NCBI RefSeq assembly: GCF_000328475.2
Contig: NC_026496.1
Location: forward strand, 310,001-374,000
DNA: 64,000 nucleotides
Source of the DNA: Mycosarcoma maydis
Taxonomy: Eukaryota; Basidiomycota; Ustilaginomycetes; Ustilaginales
Direction of reading: 5' to 3'
Shown here: positions 8,105-18,273 of the stretch, in pieces
Layout: every line of letters starts with the position of its first letter
Position numbering within the stretch: position 1 is the first letter of the stretch
Program-made: the position numbers and the translations under genes
The notes under the pieces: model-generated
Seen by the model: the letters and a program-made list of their open reading frames with translations, nothing else
What the model was told of the DNA's origin: nothing
Database searches by the model: none

Positions 8105-9754
8105 TTACTGACCCTTGGTAGACGCAGCCGTGAAGGTTGCCCACAGCTGCTCAGCGTACCCAAGCACAGCTTCCTCCTCGTACCTCCTACCAACGACCTG
8201 AACGCTCACAGGAGCATTTACTAGCTTTTCAGCATCCCATTTCTGGCTCCATCTCTCGTCATCGTCAGAAAGGAATTCGCCGCCTCTCGTGAGCTTCCCG
8301 TCTATGGCGGGATCGACCTTTGTGATCGGCAAAACCACTGCCGGATAATCAACCAGGTTGAAGATACCGGTGTAAGCTACATAGATGTCGTTGCCTGGCG
8401 CGATAGCCGTGTACGCCATTCCCGGTACTATGAGCAGATCGATGGGACGACCGTCCTTTGTTTGCTTCGAGGTTGCGTTCCAATGATCGAGATATTCTTT
8501 CTGGAATGCGAGTTTGCGCCGGTTCGCTTGCCACACTTCAAAAGCAGAGTACTCGGTCTGACCGATGCCTGACAGGCATGGTCCTAGCGGTTCGTTGAGT
8601 GGTGCGATGGATTCCGAGATATCCTTGCCTCCGTCTGCGCAGAACGCCTCGACCAGAATCTTCATTGCTTCTTGGGTCTTGTATGGCTCAAAGTCAATTG
8701 CATCGTGGTCTCCAAGACTACTGAGCAATTCTTTGATAGCCCGCTCGTAAGGAGGCATAGGCTTGATGTGCCCGTCGTGCCACATGACTCCAATGTTGAG
8801 CTTCTTTTGTGTACGTGCCTGCTGGAACCTCTCCTCGTTCCACGGCATTGACGGCGTCTGAGGATCCAACAGCCAGGGCTGCTGAGCTAGCACTGCCTTT
8901 GAAAACTCGATGACACCCGATAGTGATCGACTGAGCGGACCTATCACCGACGGAATCGTGATTTGGCCAAGCAGCGTGTTGACAACCCCCTCGTACGGAA
9001 ATCTGTGAGAGCATGGTCGAAGTCCGAACACGCCACATAGCGCCGCAGGAATCCTTACTGACCCACCTACATCTGTACCTACCCCCAAGGGCGACCCTTT
9101 GATAGCCACCAATGCTCCCTCCCCACCTGAGGATCCGCCCGGATGCAACGTCCGATTGTGCGGGTTCAGCGTTGTGCCCCAAAGACTATTCGACGTTTCC
9201 GAGTACATGATCGTCTGAGGCAGATTGGTCTTGACGAATGGCACGGCTCCCGCTTTCTTGAGGATCTGGACGAGCACAGAGTCCGACGTGGAAGGCTTGT
9301 TGGCATAGCTAATGTAGCCGATGGTCGAGTCCGACCCCTTGATCTGGAATTGATCCTTGACGCTTATCGGCAGACCGTGCAGTGGGCCACGCACTTTGCC
9401 TGTTGCTTTGAGCTCCGTATCGAGCTCTGCTGCCAGCTTCCTAGCGTCTTCGAAGTGGATCTCAGTTACGGGGTTGACCAGCTGGTGCGCGATACACGTC
9501 CTTTTGATGAAAGCTTCCAGCACCTCGACGGCTGTGTATTCGCTACTAGCAAGCTTTGCCAATAGAGCAGAAACATCGTCGGTCTCTGTAATCTCAATCT
9601 CGCGCTCTGTAAGTATACCTGCGGTACGAGGAAAATCTACAACAGAATCGGTGCTGATGGCGGGCAACCAAGAAGCTGCAACCTTGTACGCATCAGGAAT
9701 GAGCGCCTCCCGCTGCGCTCGCTTGGCCTCGGAGACTTGCTGCCACGACGCCAT
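8105..9754 (-). CDS. Amidase-signature hydrolase (fungal acetamidase type)
   Basis: 549 aa from the ATG at 9754 (MASWQQVSEAKRAQRE); the in-frame stretch up to 9955 reads as 5' untranslated sequence. The amidase-signature Ser-cisSer-Lys triad is visible: Lys in GLPISVKDQF (about 131), cis-Ser in LHPGGSSGGEGAL (about 207), and nucleophile Ser in GTDVGGSVRIPA (about 230). Length and the leader GILTEREIEITETDD resemble fungal acetamidases (amdS-like), which hydrolyse short-chain amides to acid plus ammonia for nitrogen use; the exact substrate cannot be read from sequence. No signal peptide, so likely cytosolic. Single exon; neighbours are unrelated. Confidence 0.92.
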   Translation of the reverse strand: MASWQQVSEAKRAQREALIPDAYKVAASWLPAISTDSVVDFPRTAGILTEREIEITETDDVSALLAKLASSEYTAVEVLEAFIKRTCIAHQLVNPVTEIHFEDARKLAAELDTELKATGKVRGPLHGLPISVKDQFQIKGSDSTIGYISYANKPSTSDSVLVQILKKAGAVPFVKTNLPQTIMYSETSNSLWGTTLNPHNRTLHPGGSSGGEGALVAIKGSPLGVGTDVGGSVRIPAALCGVFGLRPCSHRFPYEGVVNTLLGQITIPSVIGPLSRSLSGVIEFSKAVLAQQPWLLDPQTPSMPWNEERFQQARTQKKLNIGVMWHDGHIKPMPPYERAIKELLSSLGDHDAIDFEPYKTQEAMKILVEAFCADGGKDISESIAPLNEPLGPCLSGIGQTEYSAFEVWQANRRKLAFQKEYLDHWNATSKQTKDGRPIDLLIVPGMAYTAIAPGNDIYVAYTGIFNLVDYPAVVLPITKVDPAIDGKLTRGGEFLSDDDERWSQKWDAEKLVNAPVSVQVVGRRYEEEAVLGYAEQLWATFTAASTKGQ

Positions 9755-10282
9755 GATGGTTGTAATGCAGCTCCTGTGCCGGCCGTTCGGCTTGATAGTT
9801 TGCTGCAAGCGTTTTCCAAGCGAAAAATCGATCTGAAGGATACTGACGAGACGGTGATAACGATATCGTGATTTGCCATACCGTAAGCACGCATATGACT
9901 TGGCTCTGTGCGCGCACAGATCCACTTTTCTGACACCCACGACTGTGAATCTCAATCACGAATAGCCGCTCGCCTGAGCGTGGAACAGATAAGAAAATCT
10001 AGGTGAAAACGGCTATTCTTTCGTCAGACCCATCGTGCACCATCCTCTGCTCTGTCTTTCACACCAGCCTTGACGCTCATCAACACGCTTGCTTCTACAA
10101 AACCTCTTTCGCTGCCGGAATGAGATACGGGACAATGATACACGTGAAGAAACATGTAGTTGGCCAAATGAGGGAAGGGAACCCTTCTAGTTCTGATGCG
10201 GACATCGAGCCACGATGCATCTGAGGCAGTGCGCTTTCACTCAAACGGGAATCACTCTTCATTTCCCTGATTGGACGAGGTT
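9755..10282. other. Intergenic between amidase and multicopper oxidase
   Basis: Amidase promoter side and multicopper-oxidase 3' flank. A lone 'gtgaatctcaatcacgaat' heptamer-like trace lies near 9945-9963. No gene recognised. Confidence 0.5.
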
Positions 10283-13200
10283 TCATCCGTCCGCTTGTGT
10301 GTCATAGCCGCCGCTCTCGCCCTCATTACCAGTGCCACTGCTGGTGAAGGAGTTTGTTGGCTTCGTTGCAGCGGTGGTGGTGCTGGTGCTGACAGCGCCA
10401 GTGGACGACGGAAAAACCGGGTTATCATAAGCAGGCTCATCCTCGCTGACAGTTGCACTTGAGCTCGTCAAGGCGGCTTCAGAAGTTTCAACAGATGTTG
10501 AGTATGCGAGGAAGGTGGTGGCGGCAGAATGCGTCCCGTAGTTGGCAGCGTTGGCTGTGGGAGAAGCAGCTTCGGATCCAGTTGAGGTGGATTGCGAAGT
10601 AGCTCTCGAGGCTTGGCTCTCGGAGATGGTAGTGTGGGGAGTCTGAGTCGCTGATGTGGTAGCCACTTCGGTCAATACAGCCCTTGCTGAAGTGGTAGAT
10701 GCGGATACGTGTGTCGATGCAGCCCTGTTGAGAGATGCGATAGTGGTCGTACCGGCTCGCTCAATCACGACCGTCGATGAAGCTTGCGCCGTACTAGTCG
10801 AATCAGCTGCAACCACAGAAGTGGTCAAGACCAAGTTCGCCGAAGCAACCCTCAAACTTGCACTGCTGGACATAGATTGACTAGAGAGAGATGTAGTCGC
10901 AGACGCACCAATGTTGTCTGTCTCTTCCGTAACAACGTCATCGTCTTCGATGCCAGAGTCTGCATCAGTTCTAGAAGCTGACTGCGTACTGAGCGAAGGC
11001 GAGGTTGCAGTCTTCGTGGTCGTCGCCGCTGCTGTCTGGCCATCAAGCTTCAAGAGCGTCGAAGTGCCGGTACTGAAGAGAGCAGTGCTCGCTGGCACTG
11101 TAGCATACAAGGTCGTATATGGAAGGAGGCTCACCAATGAAGCAGTACTGACTGCAGCAACTGTGGTCTGTGATGCTAGACTGACGCGCGTTGACGAAGC
11201 ATTCGTTGTCTTGATCGCCGCGCTTGAACTGCTCTTTGTAGACTGTGCAGCGAGCGAAGATAAAGACAATGTTGGCGCCACAGTAGCCAGCACAGTGACA
11301 TAGACGGTCGAAGACGAGGTGATAATAGCTGGGGTCTCCACGGATGACTTCACAGTGGGAGTCTCTGCTGCACTGGCAGTCACCACCTCTGTCGTGAAGG
11401 CAATAGCAAACAGCGTTGACTGGGCAGTGTTGATTGAGGTCACAGTGTTGCTAGTCGCAACAGCCGCTGCCGAAGTGTCGGTTGCCGACACGACTGTATT
11501 GATCACCTGAGAAGCGCTGACAGAAAGCACCGAGGTCAGTGTCTCCACCGCCAACGTCAATGCAGTGGTCGTCGATGCGACTGCAGCCAGAGATTGAGCA
11601 GAGGCGACGGAAGCAGAAGCACTTTCTGTTGCCGTTGCGACAATGGCAGTTGAGCTCGCCGAAGCAACAGCATTTTCTGTCACCGTGGCCAGCGTCACAC
11701 TCGCTGTCGTCGTCGCAAACACACTTGAGCTGGCAGCAACCCCCGTAAAAGTCGTCAGATGGTCCGATACGGTGGCTGTGATCGCCGTCACAACGCCCGT
11801 CGCGGTGGCCTTCACCTCGCCCATCTCGCTCACCAACGAGCTGGTGATCGCCTTGAGAACACTGTTCGAGCTGGCGTACAGCTGAATGCTCTGAGCGAGT
11901 GACCTTGGATCACCCCATGGGTCCACTGTGTCCGTCGGCGCAGGAGCCACGTACTTTGCATTTGCAGAGCCAGTTGCCCAGGACGCTTCCAGCACCTGGC
12001 CAAGCTCGTCGTTCTTGGTCTCAACCCACTTGCTAGGTCGCGCCTTGATCGTGTCGCTAAAGTTTCCGCCAGCTGGGATCTTCTCGAGACCCTCGAGCAA
12101 CACGGCTGCCATGCCCTCTATGGCGTGATCGTCGATGTGACAATGAAGGATATTGGCCGCCGCATGGTCCGCGACATAGCGGATAACAACCCAGGAATTG
12201 GAGTCAATATCGAAGCCATCCCGCAGAGGAGGCGTCTCAAGGTTGAACAAGATGCCTTGCCCTTGCGCTTCGGCAACCGTATCAGCAGGGAAGGGGCCTG
12301 CTCCACTACCAATGATCCAGAAGCGGCGCGAATGCATGTGGAAGGGATGCGGGCTGTTGGGCCCACCAACAATCGAGTAGATATTGTTCTCCATGATGAC
12401 ATCCACCACAGTGCCGAAGGGAATGGATGCGTACGGAGTCATTTGGTTCAATGTGGCATTACCATCGGTGGCATTGAAGAGGATAGGTCTGTCGTCTGCC
12501 AGGCGAGCAGTGTCGAGAGGCATGGTCGCAACCTGCCACACATTAAGGCTGTTCTGAGAGGCCACGGCATGCAATGTCATGTTGGATGTCTGCGGAACCT
12601 GGTTGATGGGATCGAAGGGAACACTCAAGTTCTGTTTCCATTTGACGACCGACGGGTCAGAGACGAACCCGCTCATCGGCACATGGGCGGTTGTCAAGGT
12701 TCGCATCAGGTACCCGAAGTCTTCCTCTTGCCCGGGATTCCAGGTGCCATCGACGTCGTCGATATAAGAAAGGAAAGCATGTCCCTCGATAGGCTGCAGT
12801 GCACGAGCGCCCGTGAGACGGATGGGGAACATGTTGCCGTCCAAAGCGGGGTCAAGCTGAATCATCACGCTGAGTCGGCTGCCAATGGTGATCTGCGCCC
12901 AGTCTACTTGCATAGGCTGGATATAGTGACCGTCGACAGCGACAATCCACATCTTATGCGAGTCAACGCTGATCCCATAGTACCAATTGGTTGCGGTGTC
13001 CACAACCTGTAGGTTGAGCCAACGTCGGCCCTTCTTTATGGCTTTGGCAGCGCTGAAGACAGTCAAAGGTGCAGTGGTGTTCTGACAGACACCGCCGTAC
13101 CGTTCATCGAGCGTCCCCTTGACCGTGTAGCCACTTTTTGGTGGTACGAGCGAGATGCAGCCTTTGGAAGTGATGCCTTCCGGGTTGGTCGAACTGAAGT

Positions 13201-14149
13201 TCCTGAGCAAGCTAGCCTGAATTGGCGAAATCACCTTGGACCAATTGTTGACGCAGTATTGTCGTCCTCTGCCGTTGATATGAAGAGAATCAAAGCAAGC
13301 GGGAGGGACACCAGTCTCGTGCACTACCAGCAGCATCTCGGTGTGATTGATGTGCCAGTGGTCGGAGAGCGACATGATCTGAGAGTCATGCTCAGCAGCC
13401 TCCATCTGTTCGATGTCATCCTGGTCTGTGCTAATGTAGCTCCAAGGTTTTTGGCGACCTGGCTTGGGTCGAATGTAGATAGTGCCTCGCAAGCCATCTG
13501 CATAGTAGCCTCGCTCGTGGCTGTGGTACCAGTATCCGCCATACTGATTGACCAGTTTGAAACGGTAGGTGTACGACTCGCCCGGATAAATATTCCATTG
13601 AGATAGCCCAGGTACGCCGTCCATCTCTGGGGAACCGATCTGGTGAATGCCATGCCAGTGGATCGCAAAGGGGACCGGACCATTGTTGATGACGTTGATC
13701 TCAACGTCGTCATTTTCGTCCCAGACAAAGGGATCAGCTGGAAAGTTGCCGTTCATGAGAAAGCCGAGCCTCTCGAAGCCATCTGGACTGATGATACCTT
13801 GAGTGACGGACATATTGTAGGCCTTATCTGGAGGTGGAAGAGCATCGGCGTCGCGACGGTAGAGATGAGTTGGATGGGCAAAGCCAGTGGCCACTGAGCC
13901 AGAGGAGATCTGCTCATGTCGCTTGCGAAGCAGTTTGCGATGATCGATCTCCTCTCCGTCAAAGTGCGACTGGGCTTCATTGCCCGTTCCTTCAGTGCGC
14001 TCTGCCGTTGTAGAGACCGGGACGGCCGCGGACAAGGATGCAGTAAGGAGGACGAAGAGGACGAGAATGAGAGCGACCCAGGCCAGACCAATGGACAGTA
14101 AGCGACGGTATCGACCACCTCTTTCCATGAAAGCGTGTGTGATCCGCAT
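10283..14149 (-). CDS. Membrane-anchored multicopper oxidase (laccase/ferroxidase family) with long Ser/Thr-rich C-terminal tail
   Basis: 1288 aa. An N-terminal basic stretch followed by a hydrophobic segment (about 17-40) acts as signal anchor or signal peptide. Cupredoxin copper ligands are complete: HWHGIHQ (164-170), WYHSHERG (207-214), HPFHMHS (about 601-607) and HCHIDDHAIEGM (about 666-677), so T1, T2 and T3 copper sites should form and oxygen be reduced to water. Substrate (phenols, Fe2+, pigments) cannot be assigned. After about residue 760 the remaining ~500 residues are almost wholly Ser/Thr/Ala/Val, expected to be heavily O-glycosylated and to act as a wall-spanning stalk; no C-terminal GPI signal is seen. 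Typical fungal laccases are 500-650 aa, so the tail nearly doubles the protein. Single exon. A TATA-like sequence sits about 60 bp upstream of the ATG. Confidence 0.93.
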   Translation of the reverse strand: MRITHAFMERGGRYRRLLSIGLAWVALILVLFVLLTASLSAAVPVSTTAERTEGTGNEAQSHFDGEEIDHRKLLRKRHEQISSGSVATGFAHPTHLYRRDADALPPPDKAYNMSVTQGIISPDGFERLGFLMNGNFPADPFVWDENDDVEINVINNGPVPFAIHWHGIHQIGSPEMDGVPGLSQWNIYPGESYTYRFKLVNQYGGYWYHSHERGYYADGLRGTIYIRPKPGRQKPWSYISTDQDDIEQMEAAEHDSQIMSLSDHWHINHTEMLLVVHETGVPPACFDSLHINGRGRQYCVNNWSKVISPIQASLLRNFSSTNPEGITSKGCISLVPPKSGYTVKGTLDERYGGVCQNTTAPLTVFSAAKAIKKGRRWLNLQVVDTATNWYYGISVDSHKMWIVAVDGHYIQPMQVDWAQITIGSRLSVMIQLDPALDGNMFPIRLTGARALQPIEGHAFLSYIDDVDGTWNPGQEEDFGYLMRTLTTAHVPMSGFVSDPSVVKWKQNLSVPFDPINQVPQTSNMTLHAVASQNSLNVWQVATMPLDTARLADDRPILFNATDGNATLNQMTPYASIPFGTVVDVIMENNIYSIVGGPNSPHPFHMHSRRFWIIGSGAGPFPADTVAEAQGQGILFNLETPPLRDGFDIDSNSWVVIRYVADHAAANILHCHIDDHAIEGMAAVLLEGLEKIPAGGNFSDTIKARPSKWVETKNDELGQVLEASWATGSANAKYVAPAPTDTVDPWGDPRSLAQSIQLYASSNSVLKAITSSLVSEMGEVKATATGVVTAITATVSDHLTTFTGVAASSSVFATTTASVTLATVTENAVASASSTAIVATATESASASVASAQSLAAVASTTTALTLAVETLTSVLSVSASQVINTVVSATDTSAAAVATSNTVTSINTAQSTLFAIAFTTEVVTASAAETPTVKSSVETPAIITSSSTVYVTVLATVAPTLSLSSLAAQSTKSSSSAAIKTTNASSTRVSLASQTTVAAVSTASLVSLLPYTTLYATVPASTALFSTGTSTLLKLDGQTAAATTTKTATSPSLSTQSASRTDADSGIEDDDVVTEETDNIGASATTSLSSQSMSSSASLRVASANLVLTTSVVAADSTSTAQASSTVVIERAGTTTIASLNRAASTHVSASTTSARAVLTEVATTSATQTPHTTISESQASRATSQSTSTGSEAASPTANAANYGTHSAATTFLAYSTSVETSEAALTSSSATVSEDEPAYDNPVFPSSTGAVSTSTTTAATKPTNSFTSSGTGNEGESGGYDTQADG

Positions 14150-14203
14150 TGTGACAGATCAGACGGCAATCGTTAAGGGAGGTGTTGAGGACGAGCCCTT
14201 GGT

Positions 14204-14215
14204 GATATATATAAG
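14204..14215 (-). promoter_or_regulatory. TATA-like box of the multicopper oxidase gene
   Basis: CTTATATATATC on the minus strand, 55-66 bp upstream of the ATG at 14149. It is the clearest TATA-like element in the window and suggests a tightly regulated promoter, unlike the TATA-poor housekeeping genes around it. The position is close to the start codon, implying a short 5' untranslated region. Confidence 0.5.
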
Positions 14216-14237
14216 ATCGCCAGACTTTAGTTCGGTT

Positions 14238-14502
14238 CTAGCAAGAGATTGAAGGGGGTGTTCGTGACCGAAAAGGGGGAAAGGAGGAGATGGCATGCGA
14301 GGAGAGCGCTTGTCGCCAGCTTACCTCTTATATCCTGTCCAGCATTTACTACTGCACAGCGTTCGGGTCCAGTGCAAACCTTTTCGGTGAAGACATGCTG
14401 ACACAGAAGGGAGACCGTCTCAGATACCCTCGAGGAGCCTTCGGCACTTCCGACATGAAGAGCCAGTCCAGCGATGATTGGAATGGCGAGCAGCATGACC
14501 AT
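14238..14502 (-). CDS. Possible small secreted protein (two exons) or upstream ORF
   Basis: An ATG at 14502 opens MVMLLAIPIIAGLALHVG..., a convincing signal-peptide-like hydrophobic start, followed by about 40 polar residues with three cysteines (SLLCQ, EKVCTG, ERCAVV). A consensus donor GTAAGC follows codon ...DIRG at about 14324 and an acceptor CTTGCTAG ends at 14238; splicing would give E-P-N-stop and a protein of about 62 aa, unspliced 91 aa. There is no homology I recognise. It lies 90 bp upstream of the multicopper oxidase start on the same strand, so it might instead be promoter DNA or an upstream ORF. Confidence 0.22.
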
Positions 14503-15198
14503 AATTCAGAGTAACTGTCTCCTTTCGTCTCTGGCACAGACTGCAGCTAGTCTGAATCGATAAGGGATCGAGGTGAGATGATAGGAACGGTTGGGGCGCC
14601 ATTCAACTGTGCCCTTTTGAGATGGAACCGGGTCGACATGCAACATGTGAATGGTTTGATCGTGTGTCGGCTCTTCCGACGAAGCTTGTTCGGTTGCTTA
14701 TGGTCGAGGTAATCCGCCACGCAAACGACCACGTCTCGCTTGCAACTGGTCGTCGGAACACTTCCGATTCCAGCGAGTTGCTCCGTGTGAGAACATTCAG
14801 AAGGTTTGCGGTTTCCTCGCCACGTTTCGGAAGTGCCGCGCGTCGACCTTTGCGAGCCAGATCATTGCCGCAGAGGATCAGACCGAAGCGAGAGAGATTC
14901 ATTCTCTCGGGTAGCTTTTATGGATTTTTATTATTTTGTGAAAGATGGAGTCAGAACTAGACAGCAGCTCCTCAAACCCCAGGTACAATAGATGAATGAA
15001 TGCAATCGGTATGACGGAGCATTTGGAAACGACATCGAATGAAAAGAGTGGCCAGAGTCGAAGATGCAAGCTGATCAGAATGCGAACCAAAACGGTCTTG
15101 GGCCGTAACATTGCTTCCCATCAGACAGGCGAGCCAGCAGGCTGAAAGTGGGAAACCTTCAAATTTCTACCGTCCGAGACCACGAGCAATTGTGACGC

Positions 15199-16935
15199 TT
15201 AGTTGGCGTTGGTGGGAATGCGCCCGTATGTCCTGCGATACATGTGGTCGACGTTCTCGAGGTAGTATGCACCAGGCCACAGGTTCTCGAGCTGGCCGAC
15301 GGGCTTGTGGTTGACGGCGTTGTGGGTGGCCTCACGGGTCTTGAGTGCCTCGACGTAGGTCTGGCAAGGAACAACCTTCATGCTGTCAAGACGGTTCTTG
15401 AGGTCAACAGCCTTGACAATCTGCTCGGTCGAGCCGTTGATGCGGATGGCAAACATAGATGCGGCAGCGCCAGAGCCGAACGAGTAAAGGAGGATGCGCT
15501 TGCCCTGGATCTCTTGCGAGGGGATGTTGGACAGCAATGAGACAAGACCGCCATAGAGCGAGGCAGTGTACATGTTGCCACATCGTCGCACGGTGTTCAT
15601 CCCGGGCTCGAGCTTGGTCTGCTGAGCTTCCTTGCCGAAAGCGGCAAAGGCTTTCTCGACGTCCTTGTTGGTGATGGTCGATTTGCGGTCGAGCTCGGCA
15701 AAGTTAGCAGGAATCGAGGCGTACTTCTCGTTCTTGGGGTCCGAGAAGAAGTCGTTGTAAAGCAAACGGCCGAAACCCTTCTGAACGAGTTTCGAGTAAG
15801 GGCTGTGGAAGAGAGTGTAGTCAAAGTCGTCTACCTTGATGGAGGCAAGGCTCGAGGCATCCGAATGGCCGTTGGCGGCACCGCTCTTGAGCTTGGCAGC
15901 ACGCAGGCGATAGGCGTCGTAGGCTTTGTCGAGGCAGCCAAGGTATGTCTGGATAGTCTCGGGACCGTCAACCTCGGGGTATTCGGACGAGAGGTTGGGC
16001 TTGTAAAAGTCCCAGTAGTTGCTCATGTGGGTTCCGTGGGCGGGTTCGAACACGAGCGGAGCGTCGGGACCGATGAGCATGGCAACCGAACCAGCACCAC
16101 CGACAGGTCGTGCAGAACCCTCGGCGTAGATGGCAATGTCACCAGCAACGACAATGGCGTCACGGCCATCCCACGAGCTGCTCTCGACCCAATTGATGGC
16201 GTTAAAGAGAGCGGCGGTACCGCCGTAGCAGGCGTTCTTGCTGTCGATTCCCTCGATGTTCATGTTTCCAGACGGGGCGAAGAGGTCCATGAGGACGGTC
16301 TTGACCGACTTGGACTTGTCGATGATGGTCTCGGTACCGACATCGAGACGGCCAATGCTACGGGGGTCAATGTTGTTCTTTTCGAGCAGGCCCGATACGA
16401 CTGTGATAGGTCACAGAAGCGAGAAGGCGCACAGCAGCAGCGCAAGTCAATCAAGAAACAGAATGTTGAGTTAGCAGGAGAACGGGTGACGATTCAATCG
16501 GAAGCGACGCAAAGGGTGGGTCAGACTTACCAGATAGAGCAAACGAATTGATATCCTCTCGGTCGTCGGTACAGGCCATGTACTTCTGGCCGAAGCCGAT
16601 AGTGTACTTGCCCTTGGCTACACCGTCAAAGTCCTCGAGCTCATCTTCCGAGATGCACTGTTGGCGGCGAAGGTGGAGTTGAGAATCGCAAGCTTGTCAG
16701 TATTACATAACTTGGTCAACATCATCGACAAGTAGCAGAAAGAACAACTGCATCTTGCCAGCAAACGCTTTGCGGCCTGACATCGATGTGCTTGCCAATA
16801 TCTTGGTCGTTGTCGCTGCAGCAGCTTCGAGGAAAGTCAGGACGAGGAGCAGTGGGTTCCGGGAGTGACACTCACCCTTCGGGGAAAGTAGATCTCGATG
16901 GCCTTGATTCCGACGTTCTGAGGACGAGCCGACAT
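15199..16935 (-). CDS. ERG13: Hydroxymethylglutaryl-CoA synthase (mevalonate pathway)
   Basis: Three exons: 16935-16876, 16657-16531 and 16400-15199; introns 16875-16658 (GTGAGT...CAACAG, phase 0) and 16530-16401 (GTAAGT...ATCACAG, phase 1). The joined protein of 462 aa is the usual length and reads MSARPQNVGIKAIEIYFPRR, then CISEDELEDFDG, then FALSVVSGLLEKNNID across the second junction. The catalytic cysteine is in SKNACYGGTAAL and the active-site His/Asn region in VFEPAHGTHMSNYWDFY. It condenses acetyl-CoA with acetoacetyl-CoA to HMG-CoA, the committed feed to sterol and isoprenoid synthesis; no mitochondrial leader is present, so it should be cytosolic. The small first exon carrying only 20 codons is well supported because splicing restores the conserved N-terminus exactly. 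Confidence 0.97.
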
Positions 16936-18273
16936 GCTGAAAAATTGATGGGATGGTGAAGGAGTGTGTAGAAGCCTGTGCAAGGGGGTGAGGGAGGAGA
17001 TGATGCGGAGTGGTGATCAAAGGGATCGGCTAACCAGCGTCAAATGCCTTGCGCTCTATCAGATTTCAGGAAGCTTTTTCGAACGGCTAGAAAGAAAGGT
17101 GGCCAAGGCAGACAGACAGGTTGAAGCGGGAGAGAGCAACACCCGCCAACTTCCAACTCTCCCCTAACCAGCGATCCTACAAAACGCACACTCATGCTCA
17201 CGCTGGCTCGCACGCTTCACAATTTGCCGCACTTGTAGTGCAGATGGCCACCTGGCACGCGCACGCGCAACAAGCACACGCCACCACATTCATGATTGGT
17301 TCGCTGAGAAGAAAGTCAAGTTTGCTGCACAAAAATTCAGATGTGTGGCAGGTCTGTGCAGACACTGAGCGTACATCGAGAAGAAAACAACCCAAAATCT
17401 GCAAGCGTGAATGAAATTCGCGAGACGTGTTCAAACGAGAAAACCCACACGGAAGACGCGCCAGGTTGGGAGTCTGTCGCCAGGCAGCGTGCCACCAAGC
17501 CTAGCGTAGTAATCGTATCAATCTTTCCTTAGATCTGTACATGATTGCCGCAAAGACGATCAGTCCAGAGTTGATGATGGGTACAAGTTATTATTATTTT
17601 AAAAAAATGCAAACACCACACGCGCGTTCTTTAGGCTGCATACAGTGACATTACCGAGACCATTAAAACAATAATGACTTCGGTACGGCTCCTATTTACG
17701 CCTCAGACAAACGTGAGCTTGGCAGAGCAAAAGTGTTATGCACCCATTTTTTGGGCGTGGGCGAAAACAGCGTTGCACTTGCAGACACTTGAAAATCGTG
17801 CCACTTCGCGTTGTTCGCTGTCGACTCGCCCAGTCAAATCGTGAATCCCATAGCCCTAACCCTAACCTTGACTTTATTCTTATGTTCAAGAAAAGAAAAG
17901 TGGGCTCATTTTGACCTTTGAAAAAGATGAGCCGAATCCGAATTAACCCGTTGAAGCCAAGCTTTCAATGGTGTGACTCTGACCCGATTCGACAACCGTG
18001 TGATGATCGCGTGTCGCGTGTCGATTCCACCAGCCTATTAGTTACTCCTCAGTTCGCGCGGGAATGAGGTAGGCTGCACATCTGATTCCTTTTCTTAGTC
18101 TTTCTGTAACACTCAATACGAAGATGGCGATCTTTTGAAAGAAGTTACAGTGACACACGAGTGGTTCTGTCAAACAAGTCATGATTGAAATACGCTGGTT
18201 CATGACAACGCGATAGTTGGACGGTCTGCTTCGCAAAGCAAGATTCGGGAGAGAGGTATCGACGTCATTCGGG
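16936..18273. other. Intergenic between U2AF65 and HMG-CoA synthase
   Basis: Promoter side of HMG-CoA synthase and 3' flank of U2AF65. Contains an AT-rich patch near 17580-17680 and an interstitial telomere-like CCCTAACCCTAACCT at 17854-17868. The short frames present have no domain. Confidence 0.5.
17854..17868. repeat. Interstitial telomere-like motif (CCCTAA x2.5)
   Basis: Two full CCCTAA units plus CCT inside an intergenic spacer. TTAGGG is the usual telomeric repeat of many basidiomycetes. So short a copy could be chance or a relic of telomerase-mediated break repair. Confidence 0.6.

Larger units (their letters stand above)
14150..15198. other. Intergenic: multicopper oxidase promoter and HMG-CoA synthase 3' flank
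   Basis: Apart from the TATA-like element and the possible small secreted ORF listed separately, nothing recognisable. It is free of the heptamer repeats that mark many other spacers here. Confidence 0.45.

Noticed and set aside
10283..15198. Secondary-metabolite or effector gene cluster around the oxidase
   Set aside because: Neighbours are an amidase and HMG-CoA synthase with housekeeping character; no backbone enzyme, transporter or regulator is present.
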